Assembly: GCF_016899935.1 (NCBI RefSeq)
Contig: NZ_JACJJK010000005.1
Span: 124,001 to 188,000, forward strand
Reading direction: 5' to 3'
DNA: 64,000 nt
From: Olsenella uli
Lineage (GTDB): Bacteria; Actinomycetota; Coriobacteriia; Coriobacteriales; Atopobiaceae
Every line of letters begins with the position of its first letter. Position 1 is the first letter of the stretch. Below, one piece after another: positions 35,579 to 42,569 of this stretch. The position numbers were made by a program, and so were the translations under genes. The notes beneath the pieces are model-generated. The model searched no databases. It was given only the letters and a program-made list of their open reading frames with translations, and was not told the DNA's origin.

Positions 35579-36503
35579 GGCGGTCCTCCTTGAAGTGGGC
35601 GCCGCGGGAGGCGCGCGGGGCACCGGCCCCGGCAGCCGCACCGTCGCGGAACAGATACAGGTACAGGTCCTCGAGCGTGGGCTCCACCGGCGCCGAGCCC
35701 GGCACGCGCGGTTCGTCGGCCACGTAGCGCAGCAGCACGCGCCCGTCCTCCGCGTGGCGGACGTTGCCCACCGTGAGCGCGGCCTCCAGCGCCTCGGCCC
35801 GCTCGGCCGGGACCGCGGCCTCCCAGACCTTGCCCTCGGCCTCCGCCACGAGCGCGTCAGGCGGTCCAGACAGCACCACCGAGCCCGCGCGCATCACGAG
35901 GATCTCGTCGGCGATGTGCTCCACGTCAGAGACGATGTGGGTGGAGAGCAGGACGATCTTGTCGCGCGCGAAGCCGGCGATGAGGTTGCGGAAGCGCACG
36001 CGCTCCTTGGGGTCGAGCCCGGCCGTGGGCTCGTCGAGCACGAGGACCTCGGGGTCGTTGAGGACGGCCTGCGCGATGCCCAGGCGCTGGCGCATGCCGC
36101 CGGAGAAGGTCCGGATGCGGCGGCGCTCCTCGCCCGCGAGGCCCACGCGCTCCAGCAGCGCAAGCGAGCGGTCGCGCGCGTCGCGCCGTCCCAGGCCCTT
36201 GAGCGCCGCCAGGTACTCCATGAAGTCAAGCGCCGTGAACTCCGGGTAGTAGCCAAAGTCCTGCGGCAGGTAGCCGAGAAGCGCGCGGTACTCGTCGCCC
36301 ATACGCGCGACGGGCGCGCCATCGTAGCGCACCTCACCCGAGGTGGGGCGCAGCACCCCGCACACCATCCGCATGAGCGTGGTCTTGCCGGCGCCGTTGG
36401 CACCGAGCAGGCCGTAGACGCCGGGGGTGAGCGTCGCGCTCACGCGGTCCACGGCGATCTTGGGCCCGAACTCGCGGGTCAGCCGATCGAGCGTCAGTTC
36501 CAT
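35571..36503 (-). CDS. ABC transporter ATPase
   Basis: 310 residues. Walker A is GANGAGKTT, the signature is FSGGMRQRLGIAQAVL, Walker B is VLVLDEPTAGLD and the switch is LSTHIVSDVEHIA. About 80 extra C-terminal residues follow, as in the DRA/NosF-like exporter ATPases. The ATG at 36503 has GAAGGGA upstream. It works with the overlapping permease; both follow an ECF sigma factor gene and are probably induced by it. Confidence 0.93.
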   Translation of the reverse strand: MELTLDRLTREFGPKIAVDRVSATLTPGVYGLLGANGAGKTTLMRMVCGVLRPTSGEVRYDGAPVARMGDEYRALLGYLPQDFGYYPEFTALDFMEYLAALKGLGRRDARDRSLALLERVGLAGEERRRIRTFSGGMRQRLGIAQAVLNDPEVLVLDEPTAGLDPKERVRFRNLIAGFARDKIVLLSTHIVSDVEHIADEILVMRAGSVVLSGPPDALVAEAEGKVWEAAVPAERAEALEAALTVGNVRHAEDGRVLLRYVADEPRVPGSAPVEPTLEDLYLYLFRDGAAAGAGAPRASRGAHFKEDRHA

Positions 36504-36543
36504 CCTGCACGTCCCTTCTCATCCATGTTCTTCTCGCCTGGTC

Positions 36544-37314
36544 TCAGAGCGCCCCAGCGGGGGCGGGCGCGTCGGCAAAGCCGGATGCCGCCGCACGGAG
36601 CCACGCGCGGGCCTCGGCCGCCGCAAAGGCGAGTGCGAGCGCGGCGGCCACCCACCAGGCGAGCGCGGCGGTCGGACCGAAGGCCGTCGGCCAGAGCGTG
36701 CGCGCCGCGACGCAGAACGCGCACACCCCGGCTGCAGCGACAACGGCGGCGACGGTCGCGTCCGGGCTCGCCGCGCGGCGGGCGGCGAGCAGTCCCGCCC
36801 CGAGCGCCGCGAGGTAGGGCGCGAGCCCCTGAGCGAGCACGGCCCAGGGCGTCCCACCCGCCGGCCCCGCGAGGACGGCGAACGCCGCGATGACGAGCGC
36901 GTCTGCGCCGCAGAGCGCGAGCCCCCGGGCGCACGCGGCGGCTTGGGCGTTCACCGGGCAGGCCGCCTCAAGCTCGGCCATGCCGCAGGAGCGCGAGCGC
37001 GTGACCCCCGCGACCGAGGTCAGCGCGAGCGCCGCCCCCAGGACGGCCGCCGCCGTCCCCACGCCGACCCCGGAGAGCGCGCACGCCATGGCGAGAAGGA
37101 CGAGCGCCGCGTGCAGCGCCCACGTCCCCGCCCCGACGTGGCGGGCCTGCTCGGCGACGACCTCCAGCGCGTGCGGGCGCGCGGGCCGGGCCAGCTCGGC
37201 CGCGACCGCCTCCACGAGCGCGCGGGGCACGACGGCGCCTGCCGTGGCACCGGCCGCCGTCCGGTAGTGCTCCCGCAGCGCGTCCTCGAGGGCACGTCTT
37301 TCTCGCCGTCTCAT
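36544..37314 (-). CDS. Membrane protein, possible anti-sigma or sigma-operon partner
   Basis: 256 residues. The hydrophilic N-terminal 75 residues begin MRRRERRALEDALREHY; six or so hydrophobic helices follow. It overlaps the ECF sigma gene by four bases (ATGA), the usual arrangement for an anti-sigma factor, and precedes the ABC genes. I see no zinc-binding HxxxCxxC motif and do not recognise the family, so the anti-sigma role rests on position only. Two cysteines (RSCGMAELEAACP) lie in the third hydrophobic region. Confidence 0.78.
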   Translation of the reverse strand: MRRRERRALEDALREHYRTAAGATAGAVVPRALVEAVAAELARPARPHALEVVAEQARHVGAGTWALHAALVLLAMACALSGVGVGTAAAVLGAALALTSVAGVTRSRSCGMAELEAACPVNAQAAACARGLALCGADALVIAAFAVLAGPAGGTPWAVLAQGLAPYLAALGAGLLAARRAASPDATVAAVVAAAGVCAFCVAARTLWPTAFGPTAALAWWVAAALALAFAAAEARAWLRAAASGFADAPAPAGAL

Positions 37315-37820
37315 CGTGTGCCTCCCCGCTCGTCCGTCGTAACGCCCAGGTCCGCCCGCAGCGCCTCGAGCGCCGCGTTCAAGGTCCTTGCCGCCGCGAA
37401 CCTGCTCATCCCCAACACGGCGCCCACCTCGCCCACCGTGAGGCCCTCCCCGTAGCGCAGCTCCAGCGCCTCGCACTGGGCGCGGGGCAGCCGGGCGAGG
37501 GCGGCGGCCAGGTCGCGCGCGTCGTCGGCGTCCCCCGGGTCGCCCCCGCCGGGAAGCGTCTCCGGCAGCGGCTCCCAGCCGACGGCGCGGCCGCGCGCCA
37601 GGTCGGCGCAGACGTTGCGGGCGATGGTGACGAGGTAGGCGCGGGCCCGACCCCGCTCCCGGTAGCGCGAGCGCGCACGGACGAAGCGCAGAAACGTCTC
37701 CTGAGCCGCGTCCTCGGCGAGCCCCGCCGGCGCGTGGCGGCGGCAGTACCGCAGCACGTCCGCGTAGTGCTCGCCGACCAGCCGCTCCGCCTCGTCGATG
37801 TGACCGTCCTTCTCGCCCAC
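37311..37820 (-). CDS. ECF-type RNA polymerase sigma factor
   Basis: 169 residues. Region 2 (LVGEHYADVLRYCRRHAPAG, AEDAAQETFLRFVRARSRY, AYLVTIARNVCADLARGR) and region 4 (LARLPRAQCEALELRYGEGL, VGEVGAVLGMSRFAAARTL) are complete. GTG at 37820 has AGAGGGGGTGA upstream and is preferred over an ATG 15 codons earlier with no site. Codons 2-5 (GEKD) are a GAGAAGGAC motif. It probably drives its own operon with the membrane protein and ABC exporter. Confidence 0.9.
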   Translation of the reverse strand: MGEKDGHIDEAERLVGEHYADVLRYCRRHAPAGLAEDAAQETFLRFVRARSRYRERGRARAYLVTIARNVCADLARGRAVGWEPLPETLPGGGDPGDADDARDLAAALARLPRAQCEALELRYGEGLTVGEVGAVLGMSRFAAARTLNAALEALRADLGVTTDERGGTR

Positions 37821-37904
37821 GCGCTCACCCCCTCTATTCGTAATAACGTCGCGAGGGCCCGCCATGAGCGGAAGAATTTGCGTTCCCGGCTGCGCCGACC
37901 CGAA

Positions 37905-38003
37905 AAAACCTCACAGGTGGTGTCTCTTTTCCTGAAAGTCTCCGACGTTTTCCCAGTTGGCGGAGAAACTGGTTTGAAAAAGATTCACCACCTGTGAGGT
38001 TTT
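37905..38003. repeat. About 98-bp inverted-repeat element, family C, copy 1
   Basis: AAAACCTCACAGGTGGTG at 37905-37922 is inverted at 37986-38003. Inner complementarity (TCTCCGAC with GGCGGAGA) extends the fold. Copy 2 at 62493-62590 has the same arms and almost the same length but a different centre. Confidence 0.88.
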
Positions 38004-38028
38004 GCCGCAGGTCCAAAGAGCCGAGCGG

Positions 38029-38670
38029 TCACGCGCCCTTGCGCGCGACCGCGACACAGGCGGTCGAGCCCACGCGGCGCCAGGAGACGTCGCTGAACCA
38101 GGTTCCGAGGATGCGGCGCAGCTCGGCCTCGGAGTAGATGCGGACGTCTCCCTCGCGCGAGCGCGGCATCCAGGCGTTCATGATCGCACGGGCCGGGGCC
38201 GGCTGCCACGCGTCGCCGACGACGAGCGCGCCGCCGGGCGCGAGCACGCGCCACACCTGGAAGGCCGCGCGCTCGGGGTCCGGGTAGTGGTGGAAGGAGT
38301 CGTTGCACCAGGCGGCGTCGAAGCTGGCGTCGTGGAATGGCAGGCGCTCCGCGTCGGCGAGAAGAACGTCGGCCCGGTCGCGCAGGCGCGAGCGGGCGGC
38401 CTCGACCATGCGCAGCGAGAGGTCGACGCAGGTGAGTCGCGCATCCGGCAGCGCGTCGAGCATGAGCTCCGCGAGCGCGCCCGTGCCGCAGCCCAGATCG
38501 AGCAGGCGCGGCGCGGAGTTGCCCGCCACGGCACGCATCACCTCCGCGAGCACGTGCGGGTAGAGCCGACGCGCGTGCTCGCCCTGCATGCCGGCGTCGT
38601 AGGTCGCCGCCTGCGCGTCGAAGGCCGCGCGGGAGCGTGAGCGCAGCAGCTCGGCGTTCTTCTCGTCCAT
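38029..38670 (-). CDS. SAM-dependent methyltransferase (class I)
   Basis: 213 residues. Motif I is RLLDLGCGTGALAELML, post-I VDLSLRMVEAAR, motif II region FDAAWCNDSFHHYPDP and motif III VLAPGGALVVGD. It resembles UbiE/Methyltransf_11 proteins acting on small molecules. ATG at 38670 has GAAGGGAA; codons 2-5 (DEKN) are a GAGAAGAAC motif. A TTGANCAATGTTCAA-type palindrome 15 bases upstream also occurs before the neighbouring tetR, so the two are probably co-regulated. Substrate unknown. Confidence 0.87.
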   Translation of the reverse strand: MDEKNAELLRSRSRAAFDAQAATYDAGMQGEHARRLYPHVLAEVMRAVAGNSAPRLLDLGCGTGALAELMLDALPDARLTCVDLSLRMVEAARSRLRDRADVLLADAERLPFHDASFDAAWCNDSFHHYPDPERAAFQVWRVLAPGGALVVGDAWQPAPARAIMNAWMPRSREGDVRIYSEAELRRILGTWFSDVSWRRVGSTACVAVARKGA

Positions 38671-38684
38671 CTTGTTCCCTTCTG

Positions 38685-38699
38685 TTGAGCAATGTTCAA
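38685..38699. promoter_or_regulatory. TetR operator candidate, methyltransferase side
   Basis: TTGAGCAATGTTCAA, an imperfect palindrome that recurs inverted as TTGAACATTGGTCAA at 39372-39386. Confidence 0.65.
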
Positions 38700-38710
38700 T
38701 ACTGTCGACC

Positions 38711-38740
38711 GAAAGAAGCCCCGGCCGCAGCCGGGGCGAG
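38711..38740 (-). terminator. Terminator after the tetR gene
   Basis: On the minus strand GCCCCGG, a short loop and CCGGGGC, then TTCTTTC. It lies seven bases past the tetR stop. Confidence 0.75.
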
Positions 38741-38744
38741 GTCC

Positions 38745-39335
38745 CTAACCCGTGGCACCCGTCGAGCGGAACTCGGCGAGAAGGACGCGGAGGTAGCGGC
38801 GGGCAGCCGCAACGGCGGCCTCGTCCGGCATGCCCGGGCCCGAGGCAAGTCCCACGCAGGCGTAGACCATGATCGCCGCGAGCTCGTCGGCGTCCCCGGC
38901 CGACGCGCCCCGCCCCGCCGCGTCCGCCTCGAGCGCCGCGCGCAGGTGCGGACGCACCGCCTCGCACATGGCGAGCGAGAGCCGGTCGTGCAGGGCCCCG
39001 TGCCCCTTGGCGTGGAAGAACTCGGCATAGGGGTAGCCCCCGTGCCGCGCGCCGGTGGCGAGCGCGCGTTCGAGCTTCTCGTCCAGCGGGAGGTCCTTAT
39101 CGTCCAGAATCTCGCAGACGCCCTCGGCGCAGCAGCGGGCATAGTCCTCGATGGCTTCCGCGAACAGGCGCTCCTTGGAGTCGAAGTAGTGGTAGGCGAG
39201 CCCCGGCGCCACCCCAGCCGCGCGCGCCACGGCACGGACGGACACGTTGTCGTAGCCCTCCTCGGCGAAGAGCCTCATGGCGCACGCCAGCAGCTCGCGC
39301 CGGCGCTCCTCGGGGTCCATCACGGTTCTGGGCAT
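38745..39335 (-). CDS. TetR-family regulator
   Basis: 196 residues. The N-terminal HTH reads RRRELLACAMRLFAEEGYDNVSV, AVARAAGVAPGLAYHYFDSKERL. The remainder is a helical ligand-binding domain. The ATG at 39335 has GGAGGTG. A palindrome immediately upstream and a matching one before the downstream methyltransferase gene suggest that it represses itself and that gene. The ligand is unknown; such pairs are often drug-modifying or detoxifying. Confidence 0.9.
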   Translation of the reverse strand: MPRTVMDPEERRRELLACAMRLFAEEGYDNVSVRAVARAAGVAPGLAYHYFDSKERLFAEAIEDYARCCAEGVCEILDDKDLPLDEKLERALATGARHGGYPYAEFFHAKGHGALHDRLSLAMCEAVRPHLRAALEADAAGRGASAGDADELAAIMVYACVGLASGPGMPDEAAVAAARRYLRVLLAEFRSTGATG

Positions 39336-39371
39336 GGCCGCCACCTCCTCTCCCGGCATCGTACCCCACTA

Positions 39372-39386
39372 TTGAACATTGGTCAA
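39372..39386. promoter_or_regulatory. TetR operator candidate, own promoter
   Basis: TTGAACATTGGTCAA; the inverted form of the palindrome at 38685-38699 with one change. Confidence 0.65.
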
Positions 39387-39426
39387 TACCGAGAACTACC
39401 TCGTTGGAGTGGGCCCGGGAGCCGCG

Positions 39427-40251
39427 TCACGCGCACGCGTGGATCGCGTCGCGCAGGAACTGCGCGGCGCCCGGTACCACCTCGTCGTAGTAGGCGCGGA
39501 ACCGCTCGTCGGAGACGTAGCTGTCCGCCAGGCTCTTGTGGGCCTCGGGCGTATAAGTGCCTTCCGGCCAGTACCTGCGCAGCCAGTGGCCGTGCATCGC
39601 CACGAGCCGGCGCGCCTCGGGGCCCGCCGCGTCGCCCGTCTCCATCGCGCGACGCAGCTGCTCCTTGATGGCGACCGCCAGCTCCTCTGCCTGCAGGTGC
39701 GCCGCCTCGCCCATCGAGAGGTACTTCTCGTTGGCGGCATCCACCACCTCGTCGCCGTACGCCGCGCGCACCTCCTCGCCGTAGGCCTCCTCGTTCTTGG
39801 TGACCTCCCGCCAGCGGCGCAGCGTCGGCAGGATTGCGCCCAGAAGGGACGCCGCCTCGTCCACGCTCCAGCCCATCGCCTCGGCCATGCGCGGGGCGCA
39901 GTCCTCGATCATCTCGTCCATCGTGACGTCCTCGGTATAGCGGCCGTCCTCGTAGCACCAGCGGCAGAGGTCCTCGGCCTCGGAGCCGTCCGCCTCGTGG
40001 CCGTACTGGTCAGGCGCGGTGAACATCATGCCGCAGCTCTGGCAGTAGTGCTCGGGCATGTCGAGCAGGGCGCTCACGGGCACGTCCAGCTCGCGCGCGA
40101 TGAGCTTGATCATGTCGATGGACGGCTCCGTCGTCCCGACCTCCCAGCGGCTCACGGCCTGGCGGGTGATGTAGAGCCGGCGCGCCAGCTCCTCCTGGGT
40201 GAGCCCGCGCTCGCGGCGCAGGCGGGACAGGGCGTCTTTCAGCATGAGCAT
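39427..40251 (-). CDS. XRE regulator with zinc ribbon and TipAS antibiotic-binding domain
   Basis: 274 residues in three parts. An XRE helix-turn-helix (RRERGLTQEELARRLYITRQAVSRWEVG, residues about 11-40) comes first. A zinc ribbon follows with CQSCGMMF and CRWCYEDG. The C-terminal TipAS domain (about 110-274) has AAYGDEVVDAANEKYLSMG, RLVAMHGHWLRRYWP and HKSLADSYVSDERFRAYY. TipAS domains bind thiopeptides and similar drugs. They usually follow a MerR HTH, so the XRE plus zinc-ribbon front end is unusual. The ATG at 40251 has GAAGGAG. Confidence 0.9.
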   Translation of the reverse strand: MLMLKDALSRLRRERGLTQEELARRLYITRQAVSRWEVGTTEPSIDMIKLIARELDVPVSALLDMPEHYCQSCGMMFTAPDQYGHEADGSEAEDLCRWCYEDGRYTEDVTMDEMIEDCAPRMAEAMGWSVDEAASLLGAILPTLRRWREVTKNEEAYGEEVRAAYGDEVVDAANEKYLSMGEAAHLQAEELAVAIKEQLRRAMETGDAAGPEARRLVAMHGHWLRRYWPEGTYTPEAHKSLADSYVSDERFRAYYDEVVPGAAQFLRDAIHACA

Positions 40252-40274
40252 GTGGTGCTCCTTCCAACGTCTCG

Positions 40275-40309
40275 ATCTTCTCGCCACCCATTATCCGGGC
40301 GAGAAGGAC
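40275..40309. repeat. Inverted pair of the GAGAAG motif
   Basis: CTTCTCGCC at 40277-40285 faces GGCGAGAAG at 40298-40306, with a 12-base loop, between the TipAS regulator and a small membrane protein gene. Confidence 0.6.
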
Positions 40310-40472
40310 GGCGGAGCAAGCAACGGATTGTTGCGGCGTCCGTCCCGCGGTCTCGCGCCCTGCGCGCCTGTTTCGACTCGGGAAACACTTGGTGAAAGAA
40401 GCCGGCCTCATTCGGCGTGGAGCCGCCGAACGGGGATACTTGTCCACGTCGTACGCCTCGGGAGGTGGCAGC

Positions 40473-40688
40473 GTGAAGGGTAAGGGTTGGAGAACGCTCC
40501 AGGTCGTCCAGCTTGTCGTGTTCCTCTGCTTCAGCGTCTTCCTGTTCGTCAGGCCTGTGGACGGGCACGGGGCCGTCCAGACGCCCGAGGCAAAGCTGAT
40601 CAGCTTTGCGGTGTGGGCCCTCTTCTATCTGGGCATCCTGGCCGTGGAGGGATTGATCTACCTCATTGGTCGCCGCGCCAGGAGGTAG
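40473..40688 (+). CDS. Small two-helix membrane protein
   Basis: 71 residues from a GTG at 40473 with GGGAGGTGG upstream. Two hydrophobic segments (VVQLVVFLCFSVFLFV and ISFAVWALFYLGILAV) are followed by a basic tail IGRRARR. No family recognised. The frame is open further upstream but without a ribosome site. Confidence 0.6.
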   Translation: MKGKGWRTLQVVQLVVFLCFSVFLFVRPVDGHGAVQTPEAKLISFAVWALFYLGILAVEGLIYLIGRRARR

Positions 40689-40747
40689 GCCTCGCCGCCC
40701 ACAGGACGCCGCCGCGCACGCTGCGGCTACCCGGACCGCCACTCCCG

Positions 40748-41233
40748 CTAGAGCCGCACGAACATGCGCCGAGAATCGCTCGACAGGCGTTGGAACCCAA
40801 AGTGGGCGTAGAAGCCCTCGGCATACTCGTCGGCCGGGTCAACGACCAGCGCCCGGGACGCCACGATGCGCGACGCTGCGGACGCACGGAGAATGGCGTC
40901 CTGCAACAGCCGTGCACCGGCGGACTCTCCCTGGTAGCGCCCATCCACGGCAAGCTGGCCGAGCAGCGTGCAGGGGATCGGGTTCGGGGCGTTTCGACGC
41001 AGCGATCCCACAAGCGTCCCAACGCGCGCAACCGCATGGGCACTCAAGGCGTAGAAGCCGCAAATCTCGCCGGTCGCGAGCGGCAGGACGTACACGCGTG
41101 CCGTCCCGTCGCGAATCGAACAACGCGCCCGCTCCTTGAGCCAGGCGTCGTTGTCACTGTTGCCCGAGCAGAACCCGCTCAGATCATCCTCGTCAAGCAG
41201 CGGGCGAATATGGCGAAACGCTAGCCCTCCCAT
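40748..41233 (-). CDS. GNAT acetyltransferase, probable toxin
   Basis: 161 residues. The GNAT pattern matches the TacT/AtaT group: FCSGNSDNDAWLKERA at the N-terminus, CGFYALSAHAVA-like GEICGFYALSAHAVARV, LLGQLAVDGRYQGESAGARLL (acetyl-CoA site) and FYAHFGFQRL near the end. These toxins acetylate aminoacyl-tRNA and stop translation. The gene overlaps the upstream antitoxin-like gene by 13 bases. TacT-type toxins normally pair with a DUF1778 ribbon-helix-helix antitoxin; here the partner looks like RelB/DinJ. Confidence 0.87.
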   Translation of the reverse strand: MGGLAFRHIRPLLDEDDLSGFCSGNSDNDAWLKERARCSIRDGTARVYVLPLATGEICGFYALSAHAVARVGTLVGSLRRNAPNPIPCTLLGQLAVDGRYQGESAGARLLQDAILRASAASRIVASRALVVDPADEYAEGFYAHFGFQRLSSDSRRMFVRL

Positions 41234-41511
41234 GCGTATTCGCGATCAAGCAGCTCACGGGTTGCCGTGGGGACGGCCGCGTCGAGAGCAGCCGCAAAGC
41301 GCTCGTAGTCCTCTGCGGAGAGGTACGTCGTGGCCTCGTCGCTCATCTGCCTGCGAACCTCAAACGGGAAGCCGCCGCACTGGTTGAACATGTGGACGAA
41401 CACCTTGATCGCAGCGGACGGCGTCAGGCCCAGGGCGGCAGTGTTCCTGACGAAGGCGTCCTTCTCCTCGACGCTCAGCTTGGTGTTGAGCGATGCTACC
41501 GTCGTTGCCAT
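41221..41511 (-). CDS. RelB/DinJ-like antitoxin
   Basis: 96 residues. The N-terminal ribbon-helix-helix reads ASLNTKLSVEEKDAFVRNTAALGLTPSAAIKVFVHMFNQ, close to RelB/DinJ. The C-terminal half is acidic and probably contacts the toxin. It overlaps a GNAT toxin-like gene rather than the usual RelE/YafQ nuclease. Upstream on the minus strand, TTGACA lies in the gene-free stretch, but no good -10 follows at 17 bases. Confidence 0.85.
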   Translation of the reverse strand: MATTVASLNTKLSVEEKDAFVRNTAALGLTPSAAIKVFVHMFNQCGGFPFEVRRQMSDEATTYLSAEDYERFAAALDAAVPTATRELLDREYAWEG

Positions 41512-41663
41512 GATGCCTCCTTCGCAGCTCTTCCAGATGGCGTCCTACAGCTGAGTTTATACCACGACAGACCACAATGTAGTCGATTTGGGTATTGTCA
41601 AGGCACCGCTGGCCATCACAGCAGATGCTACTGGCGCATCCCCGTGCGCCTGGGGCAGACGCG
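41512..41663. other. Spacer upstream of the RelB-like gene
   Basis: Relatively AT-rich for this window, and probably the promoter of the toxin-antitoxin pair. TATAAA on the minus strand lies about 45 bases before the start. No gene is seen. Confidence 0.4.
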
Positions 41664-41777
41664 TCACACCACGAGGTACGAGGGACGGCGCTTCGCGCAC
41701 TTGAGCGTGAACGCGGCGCGGGCGGCCGTGAGCGCCGTGCCGCTGAAGTAGACGACCGTGGCCGACCTGACCTCCAT
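41664..41777 (-). pseudogene. Short flavodoxin-like N-terminal fragment
   Basis: A 37-codon frame starting at ATG 41777 with GAGGGGG upstream: MEVRSATVVYFSGT followed by ALTAARAAFTL. The opening matches the first strand and phosphate loop of flavodoxin-like proteins, but the frame stops at once and the sequence beyond shows no continuation. It may be a truncated gene or a short leader; low certainty. Confidence 0.3.
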
Positions 41778-41878
41778 GAGACCCCCTCGCCTCGCGTTTT
41801 CCTCGCGTAGAATTGAAGCACATGCAACCACCTCTGCCGACGAGGTCCTGCGGCCGGCAGCCGTCCGAAGGGGGTCCC

Positions 41879-42235
41879 ATGGCGCGCCGGTCCATCGCAA
41901 AGATGTCCTTCTCGCAGGTCTACCCGCTGCTCGTGCAGAAGGCGGAGCGCAAGGGGCGCACGCGCGCCGAGGTCGACGCCGCGTGCTGCTGGCTCACCGG
42001 CTACGACGAGGCCGGGCTCGCCCGGCAGCTCGAGCGCGGCGTCACCTACCAGGAGTTCTTCGACGAGGCGCCGGCGATGAACCCCGACCGCGCGCTCATC
42101 ACCGGCAAGGTCTGCGGCGTGGACGTGACGACGATCGAGAACCCCGTCGAGCAGAACGCCCGCTACCTGGACAAGCTCGTGGACGAGCTCGCCCGCGGGC
42201 GCGCCCTGGAGAAGGTGCTGCGGCGCCGGGCGTAG
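41879..42235 (+). CDS. DUF2200 family protein
   Basis: 118 residues, the normal length of DUF2200. Family pattern: KMSFSQVYPLLVQKAERKGRT, VDAACCWLTGYD, YQEFFDEAPAMNPDRALITG, VCGVDVTTIENPVEQNARYLDKLVDELARG. Small soluble protein of unknown function, widespread in gut bacteria. The ATG at 41879 has GAAGGGGG upstream. Monocistronic. Confidence 0.88.
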   Translation: MARRSIAKMSFSQVYPLLVQKAERKGRTRAEVDAACCWLTGYDEAGLARQLERGVTYQEFFDEAPAMNPDRALITGKVCGVDVTTIENPVEQNARYLDKLVDELARGRALEKVLRRRA

Positions 42236-42569
42236 CGCGGACGGCAACTCTGGTCTCAGCGCTCCCGATATCCGATAGTTTTACTTTTTTCGTACTCCAA
42301 CAGATGCGTAACGCGGGTTTTATGGTCATGCGCTCTGCCGGGATGCCGTCTCCGCGCGCTTCTCTGCGGTATTGGGCAGCATGTTTTATGCTCGGCACAC
42401 TGGAGCTCGGAAAACGGCGCCCCGCCGGAGGAAGCGGACGATGTTTCCGCAGGTCGTTCTTCTCGCTGGGCGTGCCTTAACGTGCAAGGGCGTCCGCTGC
42501 ATAAAACTTGCCACCCAATACCGGAGAGAGTGCGCCAGGCGAGAAAAACGGTGGGGCCGAAGCCCCCTG
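42236..42569. repeat. Gene-free region with long inverted repeat
   Basis: 32-base arms at 42360-42391 and 42499-42530, both containing GGTATTGGG and ending GTTTTATGC, pair with only a few mismatches across 107 bases. Inside are a GTTCTTCTCG motif (42463) and further short inverted segments; a variant GAGAAAAAC follows at about 42540. No gene is visible. Confidence 0.75.

Noticed and set aside
41595-41751. Plus-strand frame ending RFAHLSVNAARAAVSAVPLK as a gene remnant
   Set aside because: No start, no ribosome site and no family resemblance; the opposite strand gives a better, though weak, flavodoxin-like reading.
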